Part shown: in pieces, positions 35,562-44,560 of the stretch
Layout of the letters: each line of letters begins with the position of its first letter
Numbering within the stretch: position 1 is the stretch's first letter
Source of the DNA: Gammaproteobacteria bacterium
Lineage (GTDB): Bacteria > Pseudomonadota > Gammaproteobacteria > Steroidobacterales > GCA-2729495
Assembly: GCA_028285245.1 (NCBI GenBank)
Contig: JANQPY010000062.1
Span: 19,450-83,449, forward strand
Direction of reading: 5' to 3'
DNA length: 64,000 nt
Program-made: the position numbers and the translations under genes
Notes under the pieces: model-generated
The model's database searches: none
What the model was told of the DNA's origin: nothing
The model's input: only the letters and a program-made list of their open reading frames with translations

Positions 35562-36245
35562 ATGCCAACTCCGCCAATAAACCAGTGGCCACGTCATGAA
35601 CGTCCGCGCGAGCGCATCCTTAGCGATGGCGCCGAGGGCCTGACAGACGCGGAGATCCTGGCGGTGCTGCTGGGCTGCGGCGGGCCCGGGCAGTCCGCTG
35701 TGGATCTGGCGCACGAGCTGCTGGCCCGGTTTGGCGGGCTGCGCGGTCTGTTCAGCGCCGGCACACCGGTATTGCTGCAGCTCAAGGGCGTCGGCCCCGG
35801 GCGCGCCGCCTTGCTCCGGGCCGCGCGCGAATGCGCGGTGCGCTACCTGCAGGAACGGCTGCGGCCGGGCCAGACCATTACCTCGCCCGCCAGCAGCCGG
35901 GAGTTCCTGCTCGCCCGGCTGCGCGATCGCCCGCATGAAGTCTTCTGTGCGCTATTCATGGATAACCGGCACCGCGTGCTGGCCTTCGACGAGCTGTTTC
36001 GGGGCACCATCGACTCCACCACGGTTTATCCACGCGAAGTGGTCAAGCAGGCGCTGGCTCGCAATGCAGCCGCTGTGATCCTTGCCCACAATCACCCTTC
36101 TGGCGTGGCCGAACCCAGTGAGGCCGACCAGATCATCACCCGGCGAGTCCGCGATGCCCTGGCTTTGGTCGACGTGCGCCTGCTGGATCACTTTGTCGTC
36201 GGCGATGGGACCTGTATCTCGCTCGCCGCGCGCGGCGTGATTTAA
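35562..36245 (+). CDS. radC: RadC/YsxL-type JAMM domain protein
   Basis: 227 residues from ATG 35562 (MPTPPINQWPRHERPRERIL). An N-terminal helix-hairpin-helix-like part (LLQLKGVGPGRAALLRAAR) precedes the RadC JAMM domain with the HNHPSGVAEPSEAD metal motif. Despite the name, a role in recombination repair is unproven. It precedes rpmB as in most gammaproteobacteria. Confidence 0.93.
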   Translation: MPTPPINQWPRHERPRERILSDGAEGLTDAEILAVLLGCGGPGQSAVDLAHELLARFGGLRGLFSAGTPVLLQLKGVGPGRAALLRAARECAVRYLQERLRPGQTITSPASSREFLLARLRDRPHEVFCALFMDNRHRVLAFDELFRGTIDSTTVYPREVVKQALARNAAAVILAHNHPSGVAEPSEADQIITRRVRDALALVDVRLLDHFVVGDGTCISLAARGVI

Positions 36246-36279
36246 CCCGGCCGGCTGGAGACCAGACCCCGCTGCTGCC

Positions 36280-36308
36280 TTGCCTGCCGGAGGGCGTGCT
36301 GGTATAAA
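36280..36308 (+). promoter_or_regulatory. Probable sigma70 promoter of rpmB-rpmG
   Basis: TTGCCT at 36280-36285, a 17-bp spacer and TATAAA at 36303-36308. It lies 51 bp before the rpmB ATG, which has GAGG 6 bp upstream. Good spacing and a near-consensus -10 support it. Confidence 0.6.
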
Positions 36309-36358
36309 TGCGCCCCCTTGCCGCACCCGGCAAGCGCCTGAATTAACTGAGGTTCATC

Positions 36359-36595
36359 ATGTCCCGCGTCTGCCAGGTCACCGGAAAGCGCCCAGCCTCC
36401 GGCAACAACGTTTCCCACGCCAACAACCGGACCCGCCGCCGGTTCCTGCCGAACCTGCATTCACACCGGTTTTGGCTTGAGAGTGAGAATCGTTATGTAA
36501 AGCTGCGGGTGTCCACCAAGGGCCTGCGCATTATCGACAAGCACGGCATTGAAAAAGTCGTTGCCGACCTTCGCGCCAAGGGCGAGAAGGTTTAG
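36359..36595 (+). CDS. rpmB: 50S ribosomal protein L28
   Basis: 78 residues: [20 protein letters not shown], then [12 protein letters not shown] and [12 protein letters not shown], all standard L28 sequence and length. Co-transcribed with rpmG 27 bp downstream. Confidence 0.97.
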   Translation: MSRVCQVTGKRPASGNNVSHANNRTRRRFLPNLHSHRFWLESENRYVKLRVSTKGLRIIDKHGIEKVVADLRAKGEKV

Positions 36596-36622
36596 GCGTT
36601 CCGCACCATTTAGAGCAGAAAC

Positions 36623-36790
36623 ATGGCCAAGAGCAATCGCGAGAAGATCAAGCTGGTGTCATCCGCCGATACGGGGCACTACTACACGACGAGCAAGAAC
36701 AAGAAGCTGCACCCGGAGAAGCTGGAAACGAAGAAATTCGACCCGACTATCCGTAAGCACGTCATGTACAAGGAAGCGAAGATTAAGTAG
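36623..36790 (+). CDS. rpmG: 50S ribosomal protein L33
   Basis: 55 residues, too short for many ORF finders: [40 protein letters not shown] and a [11 protein letters not shown] end. It is the zinc-free form (no CxxC pairs), typical of Gammaproteobacteria. Followed directly by an intrinsic terminator. Confidence 0.97.
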   Translation: MAKSNREKIKLVSSADTGHYYTTSKNKKLHPEKLETKKFDPTIRKHVMYKEAKIK

Positions 36791-36813
36791 CTGCCGCGAG
36801 GCTCACTGGAATG

Positions 36814-36843
36814 AAAAAAAACCCGCCGGCTGGCGGGTTTTTT
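36814..36843. terminator. Bidirectional intrinsic terminator
   Basis: CCCGCC-GGCT-GGCGGG stem-loop flanked by an A run on the left (36814-36821) and six Ts on the right (36838-36843). It ends rpmBG transcripts on the plus strand and, read the other way, the convergent desaturase gene. The clearest terminator in the window. Confidence 0.92.
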
Positions 36844-36867
36844 GCATTTGGGTCTGGCAAAGTTCCC

Positions 36868-38049
36868 TTACGCAGGCATGGGCTGAGGCACATAGCCTCG
36901 CAGCCTGGCAGCGTAATCCTGGAGCACCTTGATGCCACTGGCTTCGGCCTCGGTGCACCAGTCCCGAAGCTGTTGAACCAGCTTGTCGTTACTGACGTTT
37001 GCCTCTTCCCAAAGTGCCTGCAGCTTCTGCCGGAACTCATGCACCGTCTTCAGCGCAGGTTGGTCGGCAAGCACGCGGGCCAGGTGCTCGCGGGCACCCT
37101 CATCGAGAAGCTGAGGCCGGCGCACAAGCAAAGCACGAGCCCGGCGCAGCAATGGGTTATCGCGATCGCGGCGCAGCTCGCGCCAGACTGGCAACGTAAC
37201 CTGCCGGGAGTAGTCACGCAGAACGTGCATCCGGTTTTGCAGAACAGCCGTCACAGTCTGCACATCTACCGAGCGCGGCTCATCGGCCAGACACGGTTCA
37301 GGCGCTACCCGACGCACTTTGCACATGCCAACAGCGCGCAGCAGGCGGATATACATCCACCCAATATCAAACTCCCAGGAGCGCACGGAGAACTTCGCTG
37401 AGGTTGGAAAAGCGTGGTGATTATTGTGCAGCTCTTCGCCGCCGATCAGCACGGCCAGCGGATAGATATTGGTTGAGGCGTCGGCCGACTCGAAATTGCG
37501 GTAGCCGCGCGCGTGACCAATGCCGTTGATTACACCCGCTGCGCACACCGGCATAGCCAGCATCTGCACGGCCCAGATAGTGATGCCGGCCACGCCAAAC
37601 AGGGCCAAATCAATTAGCGCCATGATGGTTACACCGGCGATGCTGGACTTTGCATAGACGTTTCGCTCCAACCAATCATCCGGACAGCCGCGACCGTACT
37701 TGGCCAGGGTCTCTTCATTGGCCGTCTCGGCGCGGTACAGTTCGGAGCCTTCCAGCAGTACTTTTTGCAGACCGAACACGACCGGGCTATGCGGATCGCC
37801 CTCGCGCTCCACCAGCGCGTGATGCTTGCGATGCACGGCCACCCACTCGCGAGTCTCCATGCCAGAAGTGAGCCAGATCCACAGGCGAAAGAAGTGCCGC
37901 AGTACCGGATGCAGGTCGATCGAGCGATGCGCCTGATCGCGATGCAGATACAAGGTGACGGCGGCCATCGAGATCTGCACCATGACAAATGCGACAGCAA
38001 CCAGGGCCCATAGTGACAAATCGAGCAGGCCAAACAGGTATTCGGACAT
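36868..38049 (-). CDS. Membrane fatty acid / acyl-CoA desaturase (delta-9 type)
   Basis: 393 residues from MSEYLFGLLDLSLW (38049). The three histidine boxes of di-iron desaturases are clear: HRDQAHRSID, HRKHHA and NNHHAFPTSA, spaced among four or more membrane helices. The C-terminal third is a soluble helical tail rich in Arg and Leu, longer than in the shortest homologues. It should introduce a cis double bond into acyl chains under aerobic growth. Inserted between rpmG and mutM, which are usually adjacent. Convergent with rpmBG. Confidence 0.9.
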   Translation of the reverse strand: MSEYLFGLLDLSLWALVAVAFVMVQISMAAVTLYLHRDQAHRSIDLHPVLRHFFRLWIWLTSGMETREWVAVHRKHHALVEREGDPHSPVVFGLQKVLLEGSELYRAETANEETLAKYGRGCPDDWLERNVYAKSSIAGVTIMALIDLALFGVAGITIWAVQMLAMPVCAAGVINGIGHARGYRNFESADASTNIYPLAVLIGGEELHNNHHAFPTSAKFSVRSWEFDIGWMYIRLLRAVGMCKVRRVAPEPCLADEPRSVDVQTVTAVLQNRMHVLRDYSRQVTLPVWRELRRDRDNPLLRRARALLVRRPQLLDEGAREHLARVLADQPALKTVHEFRQKLQALWEEANVSNDKLVQQLRDWCTEAEASGIKVLQDYAARLRGYVPQPMPA

Positions 38050-38193
38050 GGGCGGGTGGGCTCCTCCAGAGCGACAGCGGGCGCCACTATAGCGAACGGC
38101 GCATGCGTCTGGAAGGAATGCCCGGAGGCGAAACACGAGTGATCACGCCAGTTATTGCGATGCAGCGCAAAGCGCCTGTCAAAGCTGTGAACC

Positions 38194-39009
38194 ATGCCCG
38201 AACTGCCCGAGGTTGAGACCACTCGGCTGGGGATTGCCAGCCACGCTCAGGGGCAGCGAATCCGTGCCTTGAAGGTGCGCAACCGCAGCCTGCGCTGGCC
38301 GGTTCCGCGCGGCCTCGAGGCCCGCCTCGCCGGGGCCCGCATTGAGTCCGTCGACCGGCGGGCTAAGTATCTGCTGCTCAGGACTGATCAGGGCACCGCT
38401 TTGATACACCTTGGCATGACCGGGGTATTACGGCTGGTTTTTGGCGAAAAAGCGCCGAAAAAGCACGATCACTACGACATCGTGCTCGAAAATGCGCCAA
38501 CTATTCGTTTTACTGATCCGCGTCGGTTCGGCAGCCTGCTTTGGGCCGGGGCCCGCCCGGCGCAGCATGCTCTGCTGCGGGACTTAGGGCCCGAGCCGCT
38601 GAGTGCGGATTTCGACGCTGACTACCTGTACCGCGTTAGCCGCGGCCGGAAGGTCTCCATCAAGCCGCACCTGATGAACGCGAAGATCGTGGTTGGGGTC
38701 GGCAACATCTACGCCAGCGAATCACTGTTCCGGGCTGGCATCCATCCGCGACGCCCGGCGGGCCGTATCAGTTTAGAGCGAATGCACCGGCTGGTTGGCA
38801 GCGTCCGTGAAGTGCTCACCGAATCGATTCAGGCCGGCGGCACGACCCTGCGTGATTTCTACAGCGGCGAGGGCAAACCCGGCTACTTCACGCAGGAGCT
38901 TAAAGTCTATGACCGCGAACATGAGCCCTGCCCCACCTGCGGGGCGCCGCTGCGGCAGGAGGTGTTGGGACAGCGGTCCAGTTTCTTCTGCGCGAAGTGC
39001 CAGCGGTAG
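38194..39009 (+). CDS. mutM: Formamidopyrimidine-DNA glycosylase
   Basis: 271 residues. MPELPEVETTRLGI gives the catalytic Pro after Met removal plus Glu; the beta-turn lysine is in RRAKYLLLR; the helix-two-turn-helix has VGVGNIYASESLFRAGIHP; the C-terminal zinc finger has CPTCG and CAKCQR. It excises 8-oxoG and FaPy lesions. Divergent from the desaturase by about 145 bp. Confidence 0.97.
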   Translation: MPELPEVETTRLGIASHAQGQRIRALKVRNRSLRWPVPRGLEARLAGARIESVDRRAKYLLLRTDQGTALIHLGMTGVLRLVFGEKAPKKHDHYDIVLENAPTIRFTDPRRFGSLLWAGARPAQHALLRDLGPEPLSADFDADYLYRVSRGRKVSIKPHLMNAKIVVGVGNIYASESLFRAGIHPRRPAGRISLERMHRLVGSVREVLTESIQAGGTTLRDFYSGEGKPGYFTQELKVYDREHEPCPTCGAPLRQEVLGQRSSFFCAKCQR

Positions 39010-39052
39010 GTGAAAAGGTGCGCATCCGTTGCGCCCAACCAGCCGCGTGCTA

Positions 39053-40684
39053 CTAATAAACGCGGCCTTCTCCGGCGCCTCTGGGATCAGAAGCCGCCTC
39101 AACCTGGTTGCTGGAGTAATCCCAGGTCACGACGTTCATGTTGCCGAACGGTCTGCGCGACTCGCGCAGAAGATGGCCGCGCTCGGTAAGCGACTGAAAC
39201 TCTTCTGGTGAGAATGCACCGGGTTCGTGCACGACTTCGTCCGGAAAATACTGGTGATGAAAGCGCTTCAGCGCCACCATCTCGTCGGCATTGGCACCGG
39301 CCATCCAGGCTAGCGCTGCCCGAAATACCATCGTGATAATGCGGCTGCCGCCCGGCGTGCCGACAATCGCGATACCACGATCGCTCTCAACGAAAGTCGG
39401 GCTCATGCTCGACAGCGGTCGCTTGCCCGGTGCCACGGCGTTGGCCGCGTCGCCCAACAATCCGAAGGTGTTTGGGTTCGCCGCAGCCAGCGAGAAGTCG
39501 TCCATCTCGTTGTTCAAAATGATGCCCGTGCCCGGCGGGATAAACCCCGATCCAAACCAGCCATTAATAGTTAAGGTCGCCGCGACGCGGTTGCCCTCTG
39601 CATCCAGGATCGAGAAATGCGTGGTCTGGCGGGATTCAGTGTCTTCGGGCCAGAGTCCGGTTAGCTCGGCCGAGCGCGTGGCGCGCTCAAGGTCGATGCC
39701 TGCCCGCAAACCGGTTGCGTAGTCTGGGTGCATCAGTCGCGCCAGCGGCGCGTCGGTGAAGGCCGGATCGCCGAGATACTCGGCGCGGTCGCGGTAGGCC
39801 CGGCGCATGGACTCGATGATTACGTGATACCCCTGGGCGCCGGTTAGCTCAGCCGGCGAGTACCCAGCCAGGATGTTAAGCATGGTTGTTATGGCCACGC
39901 CGCCGCTGGAAGGCAGCGGCGCGGTGACAATCCGATTGCCAAAATATTGCGTGACCACCGGGGCCCGCTCGACGACCGAATAGCGTGCCAGATCATCCAA
40001 CGTCCAGTTGCCGCCGGCAGCTCGAACGCCGTCGACCATCTTCGCCGCCAGTTCACCGCGATAAAACGCAGCCGCGCCGTCTGCAGCAATGCGCTTTAGC
40101 GTGTTGCCCAGATCTTGCTGGACGATTGCCGTACCGTCTTCGGGATTAACTCCCTCGGGGTAAAACACTTCGCCAAAACCAGGCCACTGGTCGGCGACCC
40201 GCCGCCGAAAGCGCACACCGAGGGCCAGCCGCGAGTAGGCCGGAAAACCATCTTCCGCATATCGAATTGCCGACTGAAGACTGCGAGCCAGAGGAAGCCG
40301 GCCATAACGATCGACGACATGCTGCCAGCCGGCAGCAAGACCGGGAATACCGGCGGCCAGCGGGCCGTTGAGTGCAGCGGCGCGCACTGGCTGGCCCGCA
40401 TCGTCGAGATAGGTGGACGGCGACGCAGCTCCAGGTGCGACTTCACGCGCGTCCACAAATACATATCGATCTTCGTCGGCAAGATAGAGAAGAAAGAACC
40501 CGCCACCGCCCAGGCCAGAGGAATGCGGCTCGACTACGGCCAGCGCTGCCGACACGGCGACGGCGGCATCGAATGCGTTGCCGCCGTCGCGCAGCACCTC
40601 GTAGCCGGCTGTGGTGGCCAGCGGGTGGGCGCTGGCAATACCCGACCGCCCGGGCAGATCGCGCGCCTGGGCGACCGCAGCCAA
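39053..40684 (-). CDS. ggt: Gamma-glutamyltransferase (5' end apparently frameshifted)
   Basis: 543 residues from a TTG at 40684. IASAHPLATTAGYEVLRDGG opens the N-terminal fold, SRQTTHFSILDAEGN contains the autoproteolysis and catalytic Thr, and SSMSPTFV and IVGTPGGSRIITM lie in the small subunit. The frame carries on upstream of the TTG as a perfect signal-peptide core (CLAVICLLALAAVAQA) but no in-frame ATG/GTG/TTG. An ATG at 40722 (MALRAW) is out of frame by two. So either the assembly or the gene has a small indel in the signal peptide. The enzyme is normally periplasmic and cleaves glutathione. It lies between mutM and coaD. Confidence 0.9.
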   Translation of the reverse strand: MAAVAQARDLPGRSGIASAHPLATTAGYEVLRDGGNAFDAAVAVSAALAVVEPHSSGLGGGGFFLLYLADEDRYVFVDAREVAPGAASPSTYLDDAGQPVRAAALNGPLAAGIPGLAAGWQHVVDRYGRLPLARSLQSAIRYAEDGFPAYSRLALGVRFRRRVADQWPGFGEVFYPEGVNPEDGTAIVQQDLGNTLKRIAADGAAAFYRGELAAKMVDGVRAAGGNWTLDDLARYSVVERAPVVTQYFGNRIVTAPLPSSGGVAITTMLNILAGYSPAELTGAQGYHVIIESMRRAYRDRAEYLGDPAFTDAPLARLMHPDYATGLRAGIDLERATRSAELTGLWPEDTESRQTTHFSILDAEGNRVAATLTINGWFGSGFIPPGTGIILNNEMDDFSLAAANPNTFGLLGDAANAVAPGKRPLSSMSPTFVESDRGIAIVGTPGGSRIITMVFRAALAWMAGANADEMVALKRFHHQYFPDEVVHEPGAFSPEEFQSLTERGHLLRESRRPFGNMNVVTWDYSSNQVEAASDPRGAGEGRVY

Positions 40685-40766
40685 CGCCAGCAGGCAAATG
40701 ACAGCCAGGCACGCAGCGCCATGACGAAGCTGGCAACCGGCCGGGGCAAGTTCCCTGCGCTGCCCG

Positions 40767-41252
40767 TCAGTGATGCCGGTATTCCTTCTTTAGCCGGCGC
40801 TGCACCGCCGGGTGTACGAAGGCACTGATGTCGCCGCCGAGTGCGGCCACCTCACGCACAAGGCTGGCCGATATAAATGTGTACTGGGCTTCCGGGCACA
40901 GAAATATGGTCTCGACATCGGGCCTGAGATGCCGGTTCATGCTCGAGAGCTGAAACTCGTATTCGAAATCAGCCACGGCGCGCAATCCGCGAATGACCGT
41001 GCCCAGACCATGTTGACGCGCGTAGTCCACGGTCAAACCCTCGTAGCTGTCTACCGACACGTTGTCGATATCCGCGAGCACCTCGCGTGCCAGGCTGGTC
41101 CGTTCATCAAGTGTCAGCAGAGGCTGCTTGTGCGGGCTGGCTGCCACGGCGACAACCACTCTGTCGAACAGTCGCGCCGCGCGCCGCACCAGTTCGTGGT
41201 GCCCGTTGGTGATGGGATCAAACGTTCCCGGATACATTGCGCCCACTGACAT
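40767..41252 (-). CDS. coaD: Phosphopantetheine adenylyltransferase
   Basis: 161 residues: MSVGAMYPGTFDPITNGHHE with the TxGH motif, KQPLLTLDERTSLAREVL, IRGLRAVADFEYEFQL, and FISASLVREVAALGG for ATP. It makes dephospho-CoA from 4'-phosphopantetheine. Downstream of rsmD by 37 bp, as in other gammaproteobacteria. Confidence 0.97.
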   Translation of the reverse strand: MSVGAMYPGTFDPITNGHHELVRRAARLFDRVVVAVAASPHKQPLLTLDERTSLAREVLADIDNVSVDSYEGLTVDYARQHGLGTVIRGLRAVADFEYEFQLSSMNRHLRPDVETIFLCPEAQYTFISASLVREVAALGGDISAFVHPAVQRRLKKEYRHH

Positions 41253-41289
41253 CTCAAACCTCCACGCCGGCGAAACCGCTCGCCAGCCG

Positions 41290-41868
41290 TCAGGACGGGC
41301 AACTCAGCAATGCAAAACGCACCTGGCCCGCTGTCTGCTCGCGTTTAACCCCCCAACCGGCCGGCATGGCCGGCAACGATCCTGACCGCGGCATTTCCAG
41401 GTACACGAGCGCGCCTGGCGCCACCCAGCCAGCGGCGAGCAGTTTACACAAGTTTCCCAGATCGACCTCGCTGAACGGCGGGTCAGCAAAGATCAACTCG
41501 TACTGCCTGGGCTTTGCAGTCAACCATGCAAGCGCATCCGCTTTGACCAGCTGAACGTCCTCTGCCGCGAACTCCTCCGCGGTCTGTTCGAGCTGGGCCA
41601 GCGTCGCGGTGTTGCTCTCCACGAAGGTGACTGACCGGGCGCCTCGCGACAGCGCTTCCAATCCTAGGGCGCCGCTGCCGGCAAACAAATCCAGACAGTT
41701 CGCGCCCGCAGTGTGCCCTTGCAGCCAATTGAACAGGGTCTCGCGCACGCGGTCTCCGGTCGGCCGCAGGCCGGATTCACTGGTTAGCGCGATACGTCTG
41801 CCACGCCATCGGCCACCAATGATGCGCAGCGCGCCCGGGCGATGCTTGTGTCTGGCGGTTTTGCGCAT
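41290..41868 (-). CDS. rsmD: 16S rRNA (guanine966-N2)-methyltransferase
   Basis: 192 residues: LRIIGGRWRGRRIAL, RPTGDRVRETLFNWL, SAM motif LDLFAGSGALGLEALSRGA and catalytic FADPPF. Divergent from ftsY across 68-77 bp, the usual gene pair. Confidence 0.95.
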   Translation of the reverse strand: MRKTARHKHRPGALRIIGGRWRGRRIALTSESGLRPTGDRVRETLFNWLQGHTAGANCLDLFAGSGALGLEALSRGARSVTFVESNTATLAQLEQTAEEFAAEDVQLVKADALAWLTAKPRQYELIFADPPFSEVDLGNLCKLLAAGWVAPGALVYLEMPRSGSLPAMPAGWGVKREQTAGQVRFALLSCPS

Positions 41869-41936
41869 GTGCTAATTGTCGCAGCCGCTGATGGCTGAGC
41901 AAACTGCGGTGCTCTGGTGAAGCGGCTTCCGTTACC

Positions 41937-42893
41937 ATGCGCGCCATGCCGGCAGCGAGTACCAAAGAATCCAAGGGTGGTTTTTTCAAGCGCCTTAAAG
42001 CGCGGCTGGGTGGCGGCAGAGGCCTGGGCCTGTCGCTTGGATTCGGCGGCCGCAAGCTGGACGCAGAGCTTGAGGAAGAACTTGAGACGCAGCTGCTCGT
42101 CGGCGACGTTGGGATTGAGGCGACCGAACTGCTGCTAAAGCGATTGCGCAGGCAGCTCGGCTCGAAAACCATCGATGACGACGATGAAGTCCGCTCTGTA
42201 TTGGCCGACGCGCTCGCTGAGCAAATGGCCAGCCACGCCAGGCCACTTGAGATCAGTGATGCTGCGGCACCCTTCGTCGTGCTGGTGGTCGGCGTTAACG
42301 GGTCTGGCAAGACGACGACTATCGGCAAACTGACACGCAGCCTGCGCGAAGATGGATACAGCATCCTGCTCGCGGCCGGCGACACCTACCGGGCAGCCGC
42401 GATCGAACAGCTCCAGGCCTGGGGGGAGCGAAATGATGTGCCGGTGGTCGCTCAACAACCGGGCGCCGATCCGGCCGCGGTGATCTATGACGCGATCGAG
42501 GCCGCGCGGGCGCGCAGCATCGATGTGGTCATTGCGGATACGGCTGGCCGCCTGCAAAACAAGGCGGGACTCATGGCCGAGCTAGAAAAAATCGTGCGGG
42601 TTACCCGGCGGCTCGACGCAGCCGCACCCCATGAAATTCTGCTGGTACTGGACGCCAGCCTCGGGCAGAACGCCATCACTCAGGCACTTGAGTTTCACCG
42701 CGCTGTGGGCGTAACGGGCATTGCGATGACCAAGCTGGACGGCGGCGGCAAAGGTGGGATTCTCGTTTCCCTTGCCGGTCAGCTCGATGTGCCGTTTCGT
42801 TTTGTTGGCGTTGGCGAAGGAATCGAGGATATGGACGTGTTTCGCGCCGAAGACTTTGCGACTGCCCTTGTGGGCCGTCGTAACCCGCAATGA
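41937..42893 (+). CDS. ftsY: Signal recognition particle receptor FtsY
   Basis: 318 residues; MRAMPAAS may instead start at the Met three codons on. The N domain is preceded by only a short acidic/basic region, so the A domain is brief compared with E. coli (497). NG domain: VGVNGSGKTTTIGKL, AAGDTYRAAAIEQLQ, IADTAGRLQNKAGLM and MTKLDGGGKGGILVSL. It docks SRP-ribosome complexes at the membrane. Stop overlaps the ftsE ATG by 4 bp. Confidence 0.96.
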   Translation: MRAMPAASTKESKGGFFKRLKARLGGGRGLGLSLGFGGRKLDAELEEELETQLLVGDVGIEATELLLKRLRRQLGSKTIDDDDEVRSVLADALAEQMASHARPLEISDAAAPFVVLVVGVNGSGKTTTIGKLTRSLREDGYSILLAAGDTYRAAAIEQLQAWGERNDVPVVAQQPGADPAAVIYDAIEAARARSIDVVIADTAGRLQNKAGLMAELEKIVRVTRRLDAAAPHEILLVLDASLGQNAITQALEFHRAVGVTGIAMTKLDGGGKGGILVSLAGQLDVPFRFVGVGEGIEDMDVFRAEDFATALVGRRNPQ

Positions 42894-43552
42894 TTCGCTT
42901 CGAAAATGTAACCAAGCGATACGCCGGGGGGCAGGACGGCTTACGAGAGGTGAACATTGGGGTTGAGCAGGGTGAATTGGTGTTTCTCACCGGACACTCC
43001 GGGGCGGGCAAGAGCACACTGCTTAAGCTGATCGGTGCTCTGGAGCGCCCCACGCGTGGGCAGGTGCTGGTGGGCGGACGGAATATAGGCCGTCTGCCGC
43101 CGCGGCAAATTCCAGCGCACCGGCGGCAAATCGGCATGGTGTTTCAGGATCACAAATTGCTGCCGGACCGGCCGATTTTCGACAACGTTGCGCTGCCACT
43201 GATCATCGCCGGACTGGGTCAGCGTGAAGTGCAGCGCCGTGTCCGCGCCGCGCTCGATCAGGTTGGCCTGTTGAAGCGCGAGCGCCAGCAGCCTGGGACT
43301 TTGTCGACTGGAGAGCAGCAGCGCGTGGGCATCGCCCGGGCCGTCGTCAGCCGCCCGCGGCTGCTGATCGCCGATGAGCCCACGGGCAACCTGGATCCGG
43401 AACTTTCGCTGGAAATCATGCAGCTGTTCGGTCGCCTGAACGAAGTGGGCGTGACCACATTAATCGCAACACATGATCTGGCGTTGCTGGATCGGCTGGG
43501 AGGCCGCCGCATTACCCTGTCGAAGGGGCAGGTTGTGCGAGCCGACAACTAA
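42890..43552 (+). CDS. ftsE: Cell division ATP-binding protein FtsE
   Basis: 220 residues: Walker A GHSGAGKSTLLKL, Q-loop VFQDHKLLPDRPI, signature LSTGEQQRVGIARA, Walker B LLIADEPTGNLDPE and the H-loop ATHDLAL. With FtsX it controls septal amidase activation. Overlaps ftsY by 4 bp. Confidence 0.96.
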   Translation: MIRFENVTKRYAGGQDGLREVNIGVEQGELVFLTGHSGAGKSTLLKLIGALERPTRGQVLVGGRNIGRLPPRQIPAHRRQIGMVFQDHKLLPDRPIFDNVALPLIIAGLGQREVQRRVRAALDQVGLLKRERQQPGTLSTGEQQRVGIARAVVSRPRLLIADEPTGNLDPELSLEIMQLFGRLNEVGVTTLIATHDLALLDRLGGRRITLSKGQVVRADN

Positions 43553-43568
43553 AGGCCTCCAGACGCCT

Positions 43569-44495
43569 ATGAATTTGGCTATCGGCAACTACTTTGTTCG
43601 CCATGCACAAAGTTGTTTGAGCGCGCTTGGCCAGCTTTGCCGGCAGCCGGCGGGCAGTCTGCTCACCATCGGCGTGATCGGCGTGGCGCTCGCACTGCCA
43701 GCGGGCCTGAGTGTACTGGTGCGCAACGGCGAAGCCGTTGCCGGTCAATGGGAGAGCGCCAGAGACTTCTCTGTCTACCTGCAGCCGGGCATCGCGATGG
43801 ACACGGCCGAAGCCTTACAGCAGGAACTGGAGTCGAGCGCAGACGTCGCCAGCGTCGTGCTGATCACCGCAGACGAGGCACTAGCGCAACTGGCGGATTC
43901 TTCGGAGTATGGCGAGGTCGTGGGCGTATTCGATGACAATCCGCTGCCGCATCGGCTCGTGGTGCGGCCACGCGATGACGCGGTGCCGGCGGGCCTGGCG
44001 ACGCTAGCCGACGGTCTGGAGCAGCGCGACGAAATCGATCTGGTCCGTCTCGATACGGCTTGGGTGGCACGACTAAACGCTATTCTGGATCTGGTACGGC
44101 GAACGATCCTCCTGGTCGCATCCATATTGACGGCTGGTGTACTGGTCATCATCGGCAACACCATCCGGCTCGACATTCAGAATCGACGCGCGGAGATCGA
44201 GGTCTCCAAACTGCTTGGGGCAAGCGATGCCTTCGTGCGGCGCCCTTTCCTCTACGCCGGTTTCTGGTATGGCCTGGGCGGCAGTCTGGCCGCGCTGCTC
44301 CTGCTGATTGTCGGCCTGCTGCTGCTGAGCGGCCCGGCAACGCGGCTCAGTGAACTGTATGGCGGCAGCTTTCAGCCGCTGGGCCTGGCCGGATCAACCG
44401 CGCTGGGCGTGCTGGGCGGCGGGCTGGTGGCCGGCCTCGGCGGAGCCTGGCTGGCGGTTGCCCGACACCTGGCGGCCATCGAGCCCAAGATCTAG
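43569..44495 (+). CDS. ftsX: Cell division protein FtsX
   Basis: 308 residues from ATG 43569 (MNLAIGNYFVRHAQSCL), 16 bp after ftsE. Four membrane helices: one near residue 40 before the extracellular domain, three in the C-terminal half, with the ABC3 permease motif NTIRLDIQNRRAEIEVSKLLGAS (shown here as RAEIEVSKLLGASDAF). Transmits FtsE ATP hydrolysis to periplasmic hydrolase activators. Confidence 0.95.
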   Translation: MNLAIGNYFVRHAQSCLSALGQLCRQPAGSLLTIGVIGVALALPAGLSVLVRNGEAVAGQWESARDFSVYLQPGIAMDTAEALQQELESSADVASVVLITADEALAQLADSSEYGEVVGVFDDNPLPHRLVVRPRDDAVPAGLATLADGLEQRDEIDLVRLDTAWVARLNAILDLVRRTILLVASILTAGVLVIIGNTIRLDIQNRRAEIEVSKLLGASDAFVRRPFLYAGFWYGLGGSLAALLLLIVGLLLLSGPATRLSELYGGSFQPLGLAGSTALGVLGGGLVAGLGGAWLAVARHLAAIEPKI

Positions 44496-44528
44496 TAGAT
44501 ACCTAAATAGCTGTTTATAAAGATTATT

Positions 44529-44546
44529 TCGTGACCTTGTTCACGG
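44529..44546. promoter_or_regulatory. CRP-like palindrome upstream of rpoH
   Basis: GTGA (44531-44534), six bases, TCAC (44541-44544), the half-site geometry of CRP-family sites. It lies about 66 bp before the rpoH ATG and 16 bp before the CIRCE element. E. coli rpoH is also cAMP-CRP responsive, which makes the match worth noting. The outer T and A of the full TGTGA-N6-TCACA are both C or G here. Confidence 0.4.
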
Positions 44547-44560
44547 AACTATGGCCCTGC

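Noticed and set aside
44496..44560. Sigma-32 or sigma-E promoter before rpoH
   Set aside because: No CTTGAA-N13-17-CCCCAT or GAACTT-type pair could be found; AT-rich TATAAA at 44516 lacks a -35.
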